A stretch of DNA of 64,000 nt from JBJGXI01 sp045635475 (GCF_045635475.1 NZ_JBJGXI010000004.1:1-64000); one strand, 5' to 3'; shown: positions 23,001-32,432, counted from the first letter of the stretch. Notes: a model not told the origin generated them from the sequence alone. Numbers and translations are program-made.

Positions 23001-23654
23001 ATGGATGAAAAACAACGCTCTTCAAAAGCAGAAAATATTCTAGCCCAGATCGATAGTAAAACTAAGCTAGGCGACTTACGAAAAATCGCGAAATACATTA
23101 AAAAAGATCACGAACTAGCTATGGAACTTTGGTCAACCGAAGCGTTTTTGCCTAGACTATTAGCCATCTTAATTATGGACAAGAAACTTCTTTCACAAGA
23201 TGTGCTAAATAAGCTTGATAAGGATATGCAGACGCACACTTTTGATCAGCGAAACAACTTAATGGATTGGTTAATGGCTAATCAGCTCACCAAAGACAAG
23301 AAAAAAATTGCATTGATGGAGTCATGGGAAAACAGTCCTTCTGCTCTTCAAAGGCGAGCTTTCTGGTATTATCAAGGACGATTGAGATGGACTGGACAAA
23401 TACCGCCTGATAACACCACAGACTTGCTATCTGCATTAGAAGCTAATATTACGCAGGAAGAACCGGAAGTTCAATGGGCTATGAATTTCACCGCAGGATG
23501 GATAGGCGTTTATGACGAAAAGAATCGTGCACGTTGTATTAAACTTGGTGAGAGAACGGGTCTTTACAAAGATGAAAAAGTAGCAAAAGGATGTACTCCC
23601 AGCTATTTGCCGGAGTTCATTTCGATTGAAGTTAACAAACGACGCAATAAATAG
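23001..23654 (+). CDS. DNA alkylation repair-like protein (AlkD/HEAT-like fold)
   Basis: The 217-residue all-helical protein has features of the AlkD-like family: KLGDLRKIAKYIKKDHELAMELWST (about 23-47), LMDWLMANQL, and alternating aromatic/basic residues (RRAFWYYQGRLRWTG). Such proteins scan DNA for alkylated bases without base flipping. Length fits. The ATG at 23001 follows AAAGGAG. It stands alone. Confidence 0.75.
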   Translation: MDEKQRSSKAENILAQIDSKTKLGDLRKIAKYIKKDHELAMELWSTEAFLPRLLAILIMDKKLLSQDVLNKLDKDMQTHTFDQRNNLMDWLMANQLTKDKKKIALMESWENSPSALQRRAFWYYQGRLRWTGQIPPDNTTDLLSALEANITQEEPEVQWAMNFTAGWIGVYDEKNRARCIKLGERTGLYKDEKVAKGCTPSYLPEFISIEVNKRRNK

Positions 23655-23922
23655 TTACCTCTGAAAAGTTTTTATGCAAAAAAATAAAGAAATTCAAACC
23701 TCAATTTGAAAATTGTAATAGGCTTAAACTGAAAAATAAAGAAAACAACCCGTTATGGCAACTAACACTAGGGGTCTGTGATATTACCCCCATAAAGTAG
23801 ACACAATTTCTTTTTGGGTGTTAAAGTGTCCGTAAGGGGAGGACAAATATTTATGGGCAGAAGGAAATACTCTAAAGGTTTTTTCTAATTTGTAAATTAC
23901 CCAGTTTCCAACGTAAACAATC

Positions 23923-24062
23923 TTAAAATAATGAAAAATTGTCTTCATAATGAATCTCTTCCCAACTTCCATGACCAAGTTTATCGATATAAACTTGGTC
24001 CCCATAACCTATTGATGTCTGTGTATTCTTTTCTAATGTAAATTCGAACTTATCAACGTTAA
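23923..24062 (-). pseudogene. frameshifted 3' end of the anti-sigma-like gene (Ig-like strand region)
   Basis: Just past the stop of the gene at 24033, another frame continues with NVDKFEFTLEKNTQTSIGYG then DQVYIDKLGHGSWEEIH and stops at 23923. This strand pattern (FTLEN.T....YG....IEK...G.W) is that of a bacterial Ig-like domain found at the end of Bacillus exported proteins. The two frames overlap at about 24040-24062, so a small indel has cut the domain off. Confidence 0.6.
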
Positions 24063-24857
24063 AACATTGTTTTTAATATCCATGCTAACATTCGGCTGTT
24101 GTACACTATCTGCATCTGTTACATCATTGTTAACTGATTTTGAGAAAATAACTTCACCTGTATTAGAAAGACCATGTATTTCATACGTTCCTTCTATGTT
24201 CTCATCCAAGAAAGTGAACCAGATTTGTTTTTCTTCTCCTGAAATTGTTTCCGCTAAATATTCTTCATTTGTTTCTTCATTAATAACTTTAATTTGTGTT
24301 ATTTCAGCATTGTTTATTTCTCCATACATCATGGGAAAAGGTGATTGACTATTAGATTTAGCAAGATATTGGCTTGAAATGTCTTCTTTAACACTTGAAG
24401 TATATCCGCCTCTGTCATTTGTTGCTTGCCATCCGAGTATAGATTTTTTTATGAAAATCGCACTTAAATCGGAAGATGCTGCGTCTTGATCTGATTTTAT
24501 ATCCGGGTCATAGATGACAACCACGCCATTTTCTACGTCTTTTTGATAGATTATTTGATCATAGCCAAATTCATTTAAAATTTGTTTAATGCTTTCATTT
24601 TTATCCATGTTACCGGTCGTGTTTAGAAGGATATTACTTAATAGAGGAATAACCAAAACCATTACTAACAAGGCAGCTGTTGATAAAGCGAGATAGTATT
24701 TCCACTTTGAATTCTTTCTCTGAATTTGATTATTCTTATCCATTTCATTATTTATGTGATATAAAACTTCTGTTTGATCTTTTTCAGCAATGTTAACTTT
24801 CTTATTCATCGAGCGAAAAACATCATCATATTCACTTTTCTCATCAAACTGTTTCAT
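24033..24857 (-). CDS. anti-sigma-like membrane protein, C-terminally frameshifted
   Basis: The 274-residue protein has a cytoplasmic N-terminus (MKQFDEKSEYDDVFRSMNKK, similar to MEQFNDKNEFDQTFESF of the protein at 50295), one membrane segment (YYLALSTAALLVMVLVIPLL, about 63-82) and an external domain. It overlaps the broken sigma gene upstream. An apparent frameshift near 24050 removes an Ig-like C-terminal domain. Without its sigma factor it has probably lost its role. AAAGGAGGGG precedes the ATG. Confidence 0.7.
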   Translation of the reverse strand: MKQFDEKSEYDDVFRSMNKKVNIAEKDQTEVLYHINNEMDKNNQIQRKNSKWKYYLALSTAALLVMVLVIPLLSNILLNTTGNMDKNESIKQILNEFGYDQIIYQKDVENGVVVIYDPDIKSDQDAASSDLSAIFIKKSILGWQATNDRGGYTSSVKEDISSQYLAKSNSQSPFPMMYGEINNAEITQIKVINEETNEEYLAETISGEEKQIWFTFLDENIEGTYEIHGLSNTGEVIFSKSVNNDVTDADSVQQPNVSMDIKNNVLTLISSNLH

Positions 24858-25002
24858 GGCTATACCCCTCCTTTTCTAGTGCTTGTAAAACATCCTTTGA
24901 GGCATCATAGTCACCAATCAGAAAAAAGGCATATTTATAAATATCATTGCTATATGCATGGTACCAATCATTTACTTTTTGTTTGATCATGTCTGAATCC
25001 AA
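24844..25002 (-). pseudogene. ECF sigma factor with a large internal in-frame deletion
   Basis: The remaining 52 codons read MDSDMIKQKVNDWYHAYSND then IYKYAFFLIGDYDASKD, which aligns with the N-terminus of the sigma factor at 49784 (MDEDYKKQILEWYEIYSAPI). They then jump directly to ALEKEGYSHETV, the homologue of its last residues (MVKEGYEHGTIQ). About 115 codons covering the promoter-binding regions 2 and 4 are missing but the frame is kept, so translation into the overlapping anti-sigma gene is preserved. The start is TTG at 25002 or an earlier ATG at 25038. Confidence 0.85.
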
Positions 25003-25160
25003 ACCTGCATCCCCTTTCCGATTACTTCTTTTTCTCATTATAACAACGGATCAACCATAAAAAAGTTACACCTTTGATTGCGAAAATATAATTTTAGGAG
25101 TTGGAGGACATAGGTCAAAAGGGAAATTACTAGGGAGAAATTCTTTTTAGTGAAACACAC

Positions 25161-25186
25161 AAAAAAAGCTAGGCATTAACCTAGCT
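25161..25186 (-). terminator. minus-strand terminator
   Basis: AGCTAGG-loop-CCTAGCT preceded on the plus strand by seven A (a T-run on the minus strand). It would end a transcript from the remnant frame at 25250-25363. Confidence 0.6.
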
Positions 25187-25249
25187 CTAAGAATAGTCCG
25201 GTGACTTCTGCGTTTTGCCACTTTCTATTAAATAACGATGTAGTGGTAT

Positions 25250-25363
25250 TTAGGTGATTGCTAGTAAAAATCCGGGAATCAATGCGCCTAAGAAAGTTAC
25301 GTCTGCATTAAAAAAGAACATAGAAACGAAGTAAACGATTAGAGTAGCTGCTCCAAAGTCCAT
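25250..25363 (-). pseudogene. fragment of a small membrane protein
   Basis: A 37-codon frame (MDFGAATLIVYFVSMFFFNA then TFLGALIPGFLLAIT) with two short hydrophobic runs but no ribosome site. It lies just before a terminator and is probably the 3' end of a lost gene. Confidence 0.35.
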
Positions 25364-25613
25364 AAATGTGCTACTACAGAATGTATTCTTTTTTAACAAT
25401 AATACTTCCATCATGTGTCAACACGTAAATAAGTGAAGCTACACCTTCATTAGTGGAAGAATTGTTGAAATGTGAAACCTATTTGCATTAAGACTATTCT
25501 GAGTAAAAATATGGAAAAGGATGATACACATGTAAAAGTATCATACTCTTTTTATACATATTAATTGATTTGCTTGGAAACTTAGAAAGAGGATGCATGA
25601 GGAGGAGAGAATA

Positions 25614-26519
25614 GTGAATGGTGAAGGTTTAGCTTTTGAGGATATGACCGTAATCGTTATTGCGATTATGGTTGGAACGATTGCAAGATTAATCAATTTA
25701 AAAGAAGATTATCGCCAGTATCCCAGTTATCCAAACGGCTATTTAATACATGCCATTACTGGATTTGTGGCGGCATCGCTTGGTGCAGTGGCTATACCAG
25801 CTTTACTAAGTAAGAATTTTGTAGCAGTAACTTTTTTAACTTTAGCTTTACAACAATTTAGAGATGTTCGAAAAATGGAAAAAGAAAGTCTTAGCGACTT
25901 AGAGAACACAGAATATACTTATCGTGGTAATGCTTATATTGATGGAATAGCAAAAACGTTTGAAGCTAGAAATTATATTGCTTTTATAACGGCACTAGCT
26001 ACTTCCTTGACGATTACCATCTTACCATTTACTGAGATTATAAATAGTTTCTCAGGGATTATTATGGGTTTTATTGTCTTATATATGTTAAATCGTTTTT
26101 CTAAAGGAAAAACAATAGGAGATATAGCGTTGGTAAAGGAAGGCAAGGTAGAAGTGAAAGACTCCAATTTATTTGTTGATGGAATCTATGTGAGTAATAT
26201 TCTTGGTACAGATAACGCCGAAAAGCTATTTCAACAAGAAGGAATTGCAGTTGTCATCCATCCGAAAGAAGAACATTTTCGAATTAATTTAGATAATTTC
26301 GGACAAAGACAAGCGGCATTGTTTGAAGCTACTAGGACTCTAGGGAACAAACGATACCATTTCACACGAAAAGATTATGAACAAGGGCGTATTGTTATTG
26401 CTCTCGTTCCCATAAAAGACGACATTGATGCGTTAATAGAAGTTGTTAATAAATGTCCACTGTTAGAGAGCGCTAAAAAATCTCACAGTGTAATGAAAAC
26501 GAAAATGAAAGGAGATTAG
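25614..26519 (+). CDS. YIEGIA family membrane protein
   Basis: The 301-residue protein carries the signature AYIDGIAKTFEARNYIAF (YIEGIA motif, about 107-124). Hydrophobic segments lie at about 11-30, 48-70, 125-142 and 147-165, followed by a soluble C-terminal half. The GTG at 25614 follows GGAGGAG by six bases; ATG at 25593 lies before that site. The next gene encodes its usual partner subunit. The family is found in spore-forming Bacillales; its function is not established. Confidence 0.88.
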   Translation: MNGEGLAFEDMTVIVIAIMVGTIARLINLKEDYRQYPSYPNGYLIHAITGFVAASLGAVAIPALLSKNFVAVTFLTLALQQFRDVRKMEKESLSDLENTEYTYRGNAYIDGIAKTFEARNYIAFITALATSLTITILPFTEIINSFSGIIMGFIVLYMLNRFSKGKTIGDIALVKEGKVEVKDSNLFVDGIYVSNILGTDNAEKLFQQEGIAVVIHPKEEHFRINLDNFGQRQAALFEATRTLGNKRYHFTRKDYEQGRIVIALVPIKDDIDALIEVVNKCPLLESAKKSHSVMKTKMKGD

Positions 26520-26523
26520 TAAC

Positions 26524-26730
26524 ATGGGTAGAGAGTCGTCTATGAAGCCTGATTATCAAATATTAGCATACGTAACGATGGATAAAGAACGTGTACTATC
26601 AAGTTCCTGTTTATCTCTTCTAGCTAATAGTGAGGAGGATTTAAAGGAAATGACTGTTGATATTGCCAAGGGATTAAAAGCTGATGTCGTTCGATTAACA
26701 AATGGTGATCAAATGGTAATTAGAGTTTAA
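26524..26730 (+). CDS. capping complex subunit for YIEGIA
   Basis: A 68-residue soluble protein (ILAYVTMDKERVLSSSCLSL then DVVRLTNGDQMVIRV) matching the small capping subunit that accompanies YIEGIA proteins. AAAGGAG lies in the four-base gap after the YIEGIA gene, so the two are coupled and likely form a complex. Confidence 0.85.
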   Translation: MGRESSMKPDYQILAYVTMDKERVLSSSCLSLLANSEEDLKEMTVDIAKGLKADVVRLTNGDQMVIRV

Positions 26731-26747
26731 CTCCGTGTTAATCTTCT

Positions 26748-26776
26748 AAAGACTTGAGCAAAAAGTTCAAGTCTTT
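26748..26776 (+). terminator. terminator of the YIEGIA operon
   Basis: AAAGACTTGA-gcaaaaag-TTCAAGTCTTT, an eight- to ten-base stem shortly after the stop codon. Confidence 0.75.
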
Positions 26777-27120
26777 AAAAAGTCAAATCAAATGAGTTGA
26801 CATATGAATATGTAGTAGTTCAAAATTTTCTATAGATTAAAGGAAATGTATTATGTAGGACGTCAAGTTCTTTTTGAGGATTTGTATGGAAAGAAAGCTT
26901 TCTTTAGAAAGAAGTGGTTCACGAAGAAGGATTTTTTGGTATTCAAATTATTAGTCTCTATTTCTTTACTAGTTAGGTTGGTGTAGATGCTTCATATAAA
27001 AAGATGAACTTAGTATAACCTGAGTTCATCTATCTCGTGGATTAATTTGTTTAGGTTTGAGTTACTTGGTGAGTTCTTAGCAGCATGTAACTCTTTATGA
27101 ACAATTGTATTTTTGTTATT
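26777..27120. other. gene-free stretch
   Basis: I see no gene here. There are short inverted arms (AAAGAAAGCTTTCTTT near 26890) and a pair ACTTAGTATAACCTGAGTTC/TGAACT near 27005, but no clear promoter, terminator or family. Confidence 0.4.
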
Positions 27121-27819
27121 TTAGCTCTCTCTAATTTTAGATACATTTCGATTCATAACCTTTCTACCAATATACTGATAAAACCATTTTTTAATTGGGG
27201 ACAGTTCTTGACTATGCTTATTCAAGAATTTATCCGGTGAATCAAAAATACCAAAATCGTGATTAATTCCTTCTTTTTGTATATAGGTATCATTTTTATT
27301 CCAGTAAATTTGTGGTTCTTTAAAATCATTGGTAGCTACACCATAACCACAAAAGCCTTCATCACATTCCGAAAACTTTTCTTGAAGTTTATTTAAATAA
27401 GGGACATCAAGGATGAACCCTTCGATATTTAACCACATTCCTTCAAAAAATATTTCCACCCAACTATGCACAATGTTTTTAGGGGATAACCTATAAATCA
27501 GGCCTGTCATTGCTCCCTTTTGTAGTTCCTTGTCAATCGTAAATCCGTGAATTCGACAAGGGATTTCTACTGCTCTTAACAAAGCCATAAACAATGTCCC
27601 TTTTGTATTGCACTGCCCATATCCGTCATTTAGCACTCTACTTGCAGGTATTTTATCGTCAACATTATAACCAAATTTTATTTCATCCCTAACAAAATTA
27701 TATATATCTAGTATCTTATGAAACTCATCTTTATCTTTCCATTTTCTATTCTTCACTAATTGCTGTATCAAAGTACATTCATAATCCAACATATCTGTAG
27801 CCAGCAAATATTCTTTCAT
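27121..27819 (-). CDS. transglutaminase-like protein
   Basis: The 232-residue protein has the transglutaminase-like core: DIYNFVRDEIKFGYN (about 38-52), GYGQCNTKGTLFMALLRA with the nucleophilic Cys (about 68-85) and HSWVEIFFEGMWLNIEG with the catalytic His (about 118-134). The third residue would be the Asp/Glu near the end of this segment. Bacterial members are often cysteine proteases rather than crosslinking enzymes. It lies 46 bases after the AraC-type gene on the same strand, so the two form an operon. Confidence 0.85.
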   Translation of the reverse strand: MKEYLLATDMLDYECTLIQQLVKNRKWKDKDEFHKILDIYNFVRDEIKFGYNVDDKIPASRVLNDGYGQCNTKGTLFMALLRAVEIPCRIHGFTIDKELQKGAMTGLIYRLSPKNIVHSWVEIFFEGMWLNIEGFILDVPYLNKLQEKFSECDEGFCGYGVATNDFKEPQIYWNKNDTYIQKEGINHDFGIFDSPDKFLNKHSQELSPIKKWFYQYIGRKVMNRNVSKIRES

Positions 27820-27865
27820 ACATATGACCTCCTTGTATCTTGATAGTCATATTGTACAAACGTAT

Positions 27866-28681
27866 TTATAAACTTACTTTCAAAAATCTGCTATCCTTTA
27901 TAATATCTCTTGCTGACATACCTGTCATTTTTTTATTGGTAAAAGCAAAATGAGCAGATGAGTCAAATCCTGACGCTATGGCTGCATCCGTAATACTTTC
28001 ACCATTAAAAATCTTCTGGTACACCTTTTGAAGATTGTGAAGAACAATGTAACTTTTCAGCGGAATTCCAGTCTCTTCTTTGAAGAGATGAGAGATCCTG
28101 CTCTCAGACAAATACATTGCTTTTGCAAGATATTTCACACGAAGAGGTGTCTTTTCAGAATCACAGGAATCTATCATTTTTATTATAGTCTTGATTTTAG
28201 GATCAAATGCAGTAAGTGTATCATTATCGAAATAACTTACAACACTTTTAATTAAATCTGCATAGTTGCTACTTTTCTTAATAAGAACAGTATTTAATAA
28301 TAACAATTGTAATTCGACGGCTCTATCTTCGCTAAGAATATAATAAGGGTTATTTTTTAGAAAGTATGTACGCATAGATCTTCCTAATTGACTTGTTGGG
28401 TGTACTAACATTGTGAAATGAATCAAGTCTTCCGTATAAAACTCATGGATTATATTTGCATTAACAGCAATTGCTTTGCAACTAATTTCTTCTCCATCCA
28501 CATTGATTACTAGTTTCCCATTAGCACTAACAAACAACTGTAACAACCAATGACTATGTAGGTCTGATTTTATGCTATTTGTTATAGCACCAAAATTTTG
28601 TCCAATCATAAATATATCATTCAACTGCCTCACAACCTTTTCTTTTGTACTTTGTTTCGTGCCTTGACTCTTATGGGGCAA
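27866..28681 (-). CDS. AraC family transcriptional regulator
   Basis: The 271-residue frame has a cupin-like N-terminal sensing half (HSHWLLQLFVSANGKLVINV-type strands, about 41-60) and a C-terminal pair of helix-turn-helices (LRVKYLAKAMYLSESRISHL, and ITDAAIASGFDSSAHFAFTN, about 180-250). The N-terminus is uncertain: the frame begins with TTG and lacks a ribosome site, and a start near 28632 or 28612 behind GTGAGG is possible. It is followed by the transglutaminase gene, its probable target. Confidence 0.85.
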   Translation of the reverse strand: MPHKSQGTKQSTKEKVVRQLNDIFMIGQNFGAITNSIKSDLHSHWLLQLFVSANGKLVINVDGEEISCKAIAVNANIIHEFYTEDLIHFTMLVHPTSQLGRSMRTYFLKNNPYYILSEDRAVELQLLLLNTVLIKKSSNYADLIKSVVSYFDNDTLTAFDPKIKTIIKMIDSCDSEKTPLRVKYLAKAMYLSESRISHLFKEETGIPLKSYIVLHNLQKVYQKIFNGESITDAAIASGFDSSAHFAFTNKKMTGMSARDIIKDSRFLKVSL

Positions 28682-28798
28682 GGCAAGGCTAGACTAGAGA
28701 GAGCAGAATCAGGCTTTAGACACGTTTTTATTTTCAGTTTCGAAAAATTCATATGTTATTGCTATTTTTTGTCCGTGTTTATTACATGCTATACAATC

Positions 28799-29308
28799 TT
28801 AATCCATAAATTCAAATGAGTTCACTAATTTGGATAAACTATTTGCTTGGTCTGATAGTTGGTTTATTTCAGTGATAGTGCTGGCTTTCACTCCACCAAG
28901 ACCAACAGTTAATTCATAAAGACCTCCATCAATTTTTATTACTTTCACAAAGCCAGTAGGATTTTCACTAAGTTTTTTTATCAAGACAGGTTTCTTATCT
29001 TTTTTCTTTTCTTCTTCATATAGTTTTTCGCTGTTTGGTGTTATGAATGAGTCATAAAATACTGCAATAATGTTATCACCTTGCTCTAAGACAATATTGT
29101 TTTCAAGGTCATTTGCTACTGTCATCTCTGAAGGAAGAAAATAGGAGTATATCTCTGTCACTTGATTGGGCTTAGGTTTCACATTATTAAAATTTTCCTG
29201 AGTAACACTTTCAACTTCTAACATAGTTTCTTCGGCAGTAGGGGATGAACATCCAATAACTAGCATTGGAATCATTAAAAATATTATCTGTTTTACATGT
29301 TTAAGCAT
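28799..29308 (-). CDS. lipoprotein, unknown
   Basis: The 169-residue protein has a lipobox signal peptide (IFLMIPMLVIGCSS, Cys at about residue 20), so it is anchored to the outer face of the membrane. The mature part is beta-rich with a TEIYSYFLPSEMTVANDLEN strand pattern. The ATG at 29308 follows AAGGAG by eight bases; the GTG upstream overlaps that site. No family recognised. Confidence 0.7.
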   Translation of the reverse strand: MLKHVKQIIFLMIPMLVIGCSSPTAEETMLEVESVTQENFNNVKPKPNQVTEIYSYFLPSEMTVANDLENNIVLEQGDNIIAVFYDSFITPNSEKLYEEEKKKDKKPVLIKKLSENPTGFVKVIKIDGGLYELTVGLGGVKASTITEINQLSDQANSLSKLVNSFEFMD

Positions 29309-29565
29309 TTTTTGCACTCCTTATTTTGTTACTAACGATTTGAAAAGCGAAGGATGAGATTTTTATCGTTCTTGTTACTGGTTGCATTATTAATAGTATG
29401 TTGTTATTTTATATAAGTGGAATATGAGCATATACTCATGTTTATATATTAAATTGCATGATAACTTTTTGCAATAGTATATCTACATAGAACGATTCAT
29501 TACATTACATTTCGTAAATAGGAGATGTATAAGAGAGTTAATAGACTCTAAGATAGGAGAAAAAA

Positions 29566-30462
29566 ATGAGATTCCGATTTGCTAGATTTACTACCGTTTT
29601 AACTATATTGGCTCTTGTTCTAGGAAATTTAGTAGTTGCAACAAAAGCAGGAGATGCATGTGGTACCGATTGGCCTAAATGCAATGGGAACTTTATTCCG
29701 AGTTTCACAGATTATAAAGTGCTTATAGAATATTCTCATAGGTTATTCACGGGTTGTTTAGGATTTGTTATTTTAATTAACGCAATAGTGGCTTGGAGAA
29801 AAAGTGAAACAGGCCTTCTTACAGTTAAGATATTGTCAATAACTTCAGTAATGCTGTTACTTCTTCAAGGATCTATCGGTGGGATGAATGTATTATTGGG
29901 AACTCCTCCTGGTTTTACAACGTTTGACGTTACTGTAAGCTTAGTTTTATTAATTAGTATTATTTTGTTAGAGGTAGCACTTGATAGAAAAAGTGAATTT
30001 GATGGGCAAGAGAAGTGGAAGGTGACAAATCAATATGGAGTGATTTTTAAACCAGCACTGGTTGTATTTTCACTTTATTTTATTGAAGTGTTAATAGGTG
30101 CTTTCTTTAAGCATAGTGGAGCAAGTAAAATAGCAAGTAATATAGTAGTTCATGAATCATTAATTGAATCTTTTACTTTTTCACAATTTATATACTCTAT
30201 TCACGGTATATATAATACTATTATCTTAATAACTGCAGGGCTTATCCTGTTTTTATCTACCAGGAATGGATTATTAGTTAAAGAGTCTGTTGTTTTTTTC
30301 CTGTTAGTAATTACTAATGGATTAACCGGATATATAACACAATTGGCATATATCAGCGACCTTTCTTCGTCTGTACATATGATCATTGTTATACTAACGG
30401 TTGCTCAAGGGGCGTATCTTGTTGGCAGATCATATTTTGGAACATTTTTAGCAACTAGTTAA
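29566..30462 (+). CDS. ctaA: COX15/CtaA family heme A synthase-like protein
   Basis: The 298-residue protein has eight membrane segments and the CtaA signature: cysteine pair CGTDWPKC (residues 32-39) and EYSHRLFTG with His58, plus two later histidines in IYSIHGIYN and SSVHMIIV. Heme A synthase oxidises heme O to heme A for cytochrome oxidase. The His expected in the second half-repeat (HLGLG-like segment) is replaced in PGFTTFDVTVSL, so one axial heme ligand appears missing. The main cytochrome locus is not here, so this is probably a second, diverged copy. AGGAGA precedes the ATG. Confidence 0.82.
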   Translation: MRFRFARFTTVLTILALVLGNLVVATKAGDACGTDWPKCNGNFIPSFTDYKVLIEYSHRLFTGCLGFVILINAIVAWRKSETGLLTVKILSITSVMLLLLQGSIGGMNVLLGTPPGFTTFDVTVSLVLLISIILLEVALDRKSEFDGQEKWKVTNQYGVIFKPALVVFSLYFIEVLIGAFFKHSGASKIASNIVVHESLIESFTFSQFIYSIHGIYNTIILITAGLILFLSTRNGLLVKESVVFFLLVITNGLTGYITQLAYISDLSSSVHMIIVILTVAQGAYLVGRSYFGTFLATS

Positions 30463-30593
30463 TGTTAGTGTTGTTGCCAACATTTTACGGAATATTTACA
30501 GTTGTGTAACATCAACCGCAAAATTTGTTGTTATATGTTAGTATATAACAGTCCTAGTAAATGAAATTGAAACATGGTATAGAGGTGTTAGAA

Positions 30594-31955
30594 ATGAATA
30601 TAGATTTTATAAGTAAATTACTTTTGGGATTTTCTTTGTTTATCATGATTTCTGTTTTTTCTAATTTAACTGTGCATGCTAAATCAGATTCTACAAAGCT
30701 ATCAACTATATATCATGTTTCAATTAATAGCGAATACATTGGAACTGTTAGTGATAAAGGTATAGTAGAAAAGGCAATTAATAAATTAGTAAAAGAACAA
30801 CAACAACAATATAAAGACGATATTTTAGTTCCTGCGCAGGATATTAATTTTATACAGGAAATGACTTTCAGACCTGTTACAAATGATAAGTATATTGAGG
30901 ACTGGATTAAAAGTAATATTCAAATAGGAACAGAAGCAACTAAGCTTGCCTTTGGTAAATATGCGTTATACGTAAAAAATGATGATTATGCTGAGAAGGT
31001 TTTAGAAACAATTAAAAACAAGTATGTCAAAAATAAGCATGAAAATTCTGAGCTAATCGAGGTTTCTTTTTCAGAGAAACCGATCCTAAGTCAAGCAACG
31101 ATACAACCGGATAAAGTGTTAGAAATCAAAGAAGCAATAAAATATATCACAAAAGGAACTGTGAAGGACAGGATTCATATTGTTGAAAAAGATGATGTTT
31201 TAAGTAGAATTGCTGTTAAATATGCACTAACAACAGAACAACTTCTAAAACTCAATCCAAATCTCAGTGAAGACACAGTTCTGCAAATCGGACAAGAAAT
31301 AAATGTCACAGATTATAAGTCGTTGTTGGACGTGAATGTGAAACAAAAATTGACCAGCAATGAAGACATTCCTTATGAAACAGAAATAATAAAAAGTGAT
31401 GCAATGTTTAAAGGCGAATCTACTATTAAGCAAAATGGAACTAAAGGGGAAAAAACTGTAACCTATTTAATAATACAAAAGAATGGTACCAATAGTAGTA
31501 AGGAAGTAATCAAAGAAGAAATTAGGAAGCAACCTGTTAAGGAAATTGTAATTGAAGGAACAAAGGTAGTGCCGTCAAGAGGTACTGGTGATTTCAGTTG
31601 GCCAACTGTAGGTGGGATTGTCACCAGCCCAATGGGACCTCGTTGGGGAACAATTCACAAAGGTACGGATATTGCGGGAGTCAGTGATCGATCGATATTG
31701 GCTGCCGATAATGGCACTGTTACTTTTACTGGTTGGGATGGCGGTTATGGTAATAAAATCGTAATTGATCATAACAATGGATATAAGACAATATATGCTC
31801 ACCTACAATCCATCAATGTTAAACCAGGTCAAACAGTTGCAAAAGGAACAAAAATGGGTGTGATGGGAACAACTGGTAACTCTACAGGTGTACATCTGCA
31901 TATTGAGCTTTATAAAAATGGACGTCTAAAAGATTTGCAGGATTATGCAAACTAA
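30594..31955 (+). CDS. secreted M23 peptidase with LysM and G5 domains
   Basis: The 453-residue protein has a signal peptide (LLLGFSLFIMISVFSNLTVHA), a LysM-like peptidoglycan-binding unit (VEKDDVLSRIAVKYALTTEQ then LNPNLSEDT, about 203-240), a G5 domain (about 260-340, ETEIIKSDAMFKGESTIKQN) and a C-terminal M23 domain with zinc ligands in HKGTDIAG and HLHIEL (about 359-435). It cleaves peptidoglycan cross-links at the cell surface; the architecture matches Bacillus SpoIIQ/YebA-like wall hydrolases. The ATG at 30594 follows GAGGTG. Confidence 0.9.
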   Translation: MNIDFISKLLLGFSLFIMISVFSNLTVHAKSDSTKLSTIYHVSINSEYIGTVSDKGIVEKAINKLVKEQQQQYKDDILVPAQDINFIQEMTFRPVTNDKYIEDWIKSNIQIGTEATKLAFGKYALYVKNDDYAEKVLETIKNKYVKNKHENSELIEVSFSEKPILSQATIQPDKVLEIKEAIKYITKGTVKDRIHIVEKDDVLSRIAVKYALTTEQLLKLNPNLSEDTVLQIGQEINVTDYKSLLDVNVKQKLTSNEDIPYETEIIKSDAMFKGESTIKQNGTKGEKTVTYLIIQKNGTNSSKEVIKEEIRKQPVKEIVIEGTKVVPSRGTGDFSWPTVGGIVTSPMGPRWGTIHKGTDIAGVSDRSILAADNGTVTFTGWDGGYGNKIVIDHNNGYKTIYAHLQSINVKPGQTVAKGTKMGVMGTTGNSTGVHLHIELYKNGRLKDLQDYAN

Positions 31956-32012
31956 CAAACAAATGTATTAATAGAATTTTATAAGAAAGTGATACTTAAA
32001 AGAGGGAATCAA

Positions 32013-32378
32013 ATGTCTATCAAGCTTTTTAAATATTTTTGTGTACCAATCTATATTGCGTTATTTATTTTTGCCACCTATTTAACTAGCATTATTTCGG
32101 CAACTTCATTCGATGACATGTTAATTATGACTCTAACCGTTTTGTTTTACTGGTTTATCTCATTAGTCATGATCAAATTAATAAAAAACTTAGGTAATAT
32201 AAAGGTTCTCCTAATAAATACAACCATTAGCATGGTTGTTATTGCAATTGTAACAAGTATCCAGCAATTGTTGTTTATTAATATCCCATTTAGTTCTAGT
32301 TTTCTATTTTTGGGGATTAGCCTTATATTATTATTGTTATTACATCTCGTGGCAAACAGGATTGTAATACAGAATTAA
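32013..32378 (+). CDS. small membrane protein, unknown
   Basis: A 121-residue protein with four hydrophobic segments (about 9-30, 38-54, 65-85 and 93-115) and short charged loops. It starts 57 bases after the M23 peptidase and shares its direction, with a terminator behind it. AGAGGGA precedes the ATG. No family recognised. Confidence 0.6.
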   Translation: MSIKLFKYFCVPIYIALFIFATYLTSIISATSFDDMLIMTLTVLFYWFISLVMIKLIKNLGNIKVLLINTTISMVVIAIVTSIQQLLFINIPFSSSFLFLGISLILLLLLHLVANRIVIQN

Positions 32379-32400
32379 GAATTATTAGCAAGTCAAAGAC

Positions 32401-32432
32401 AAAAGACCACTGTAAATTATCAGTGGTCTTTT
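32401..32432 (+). terminator. terminator of the M23 operon
   Basis: AAAAGACCACTG-taaattat-CAGTGGTCTTTT. Confidence 0.85.
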
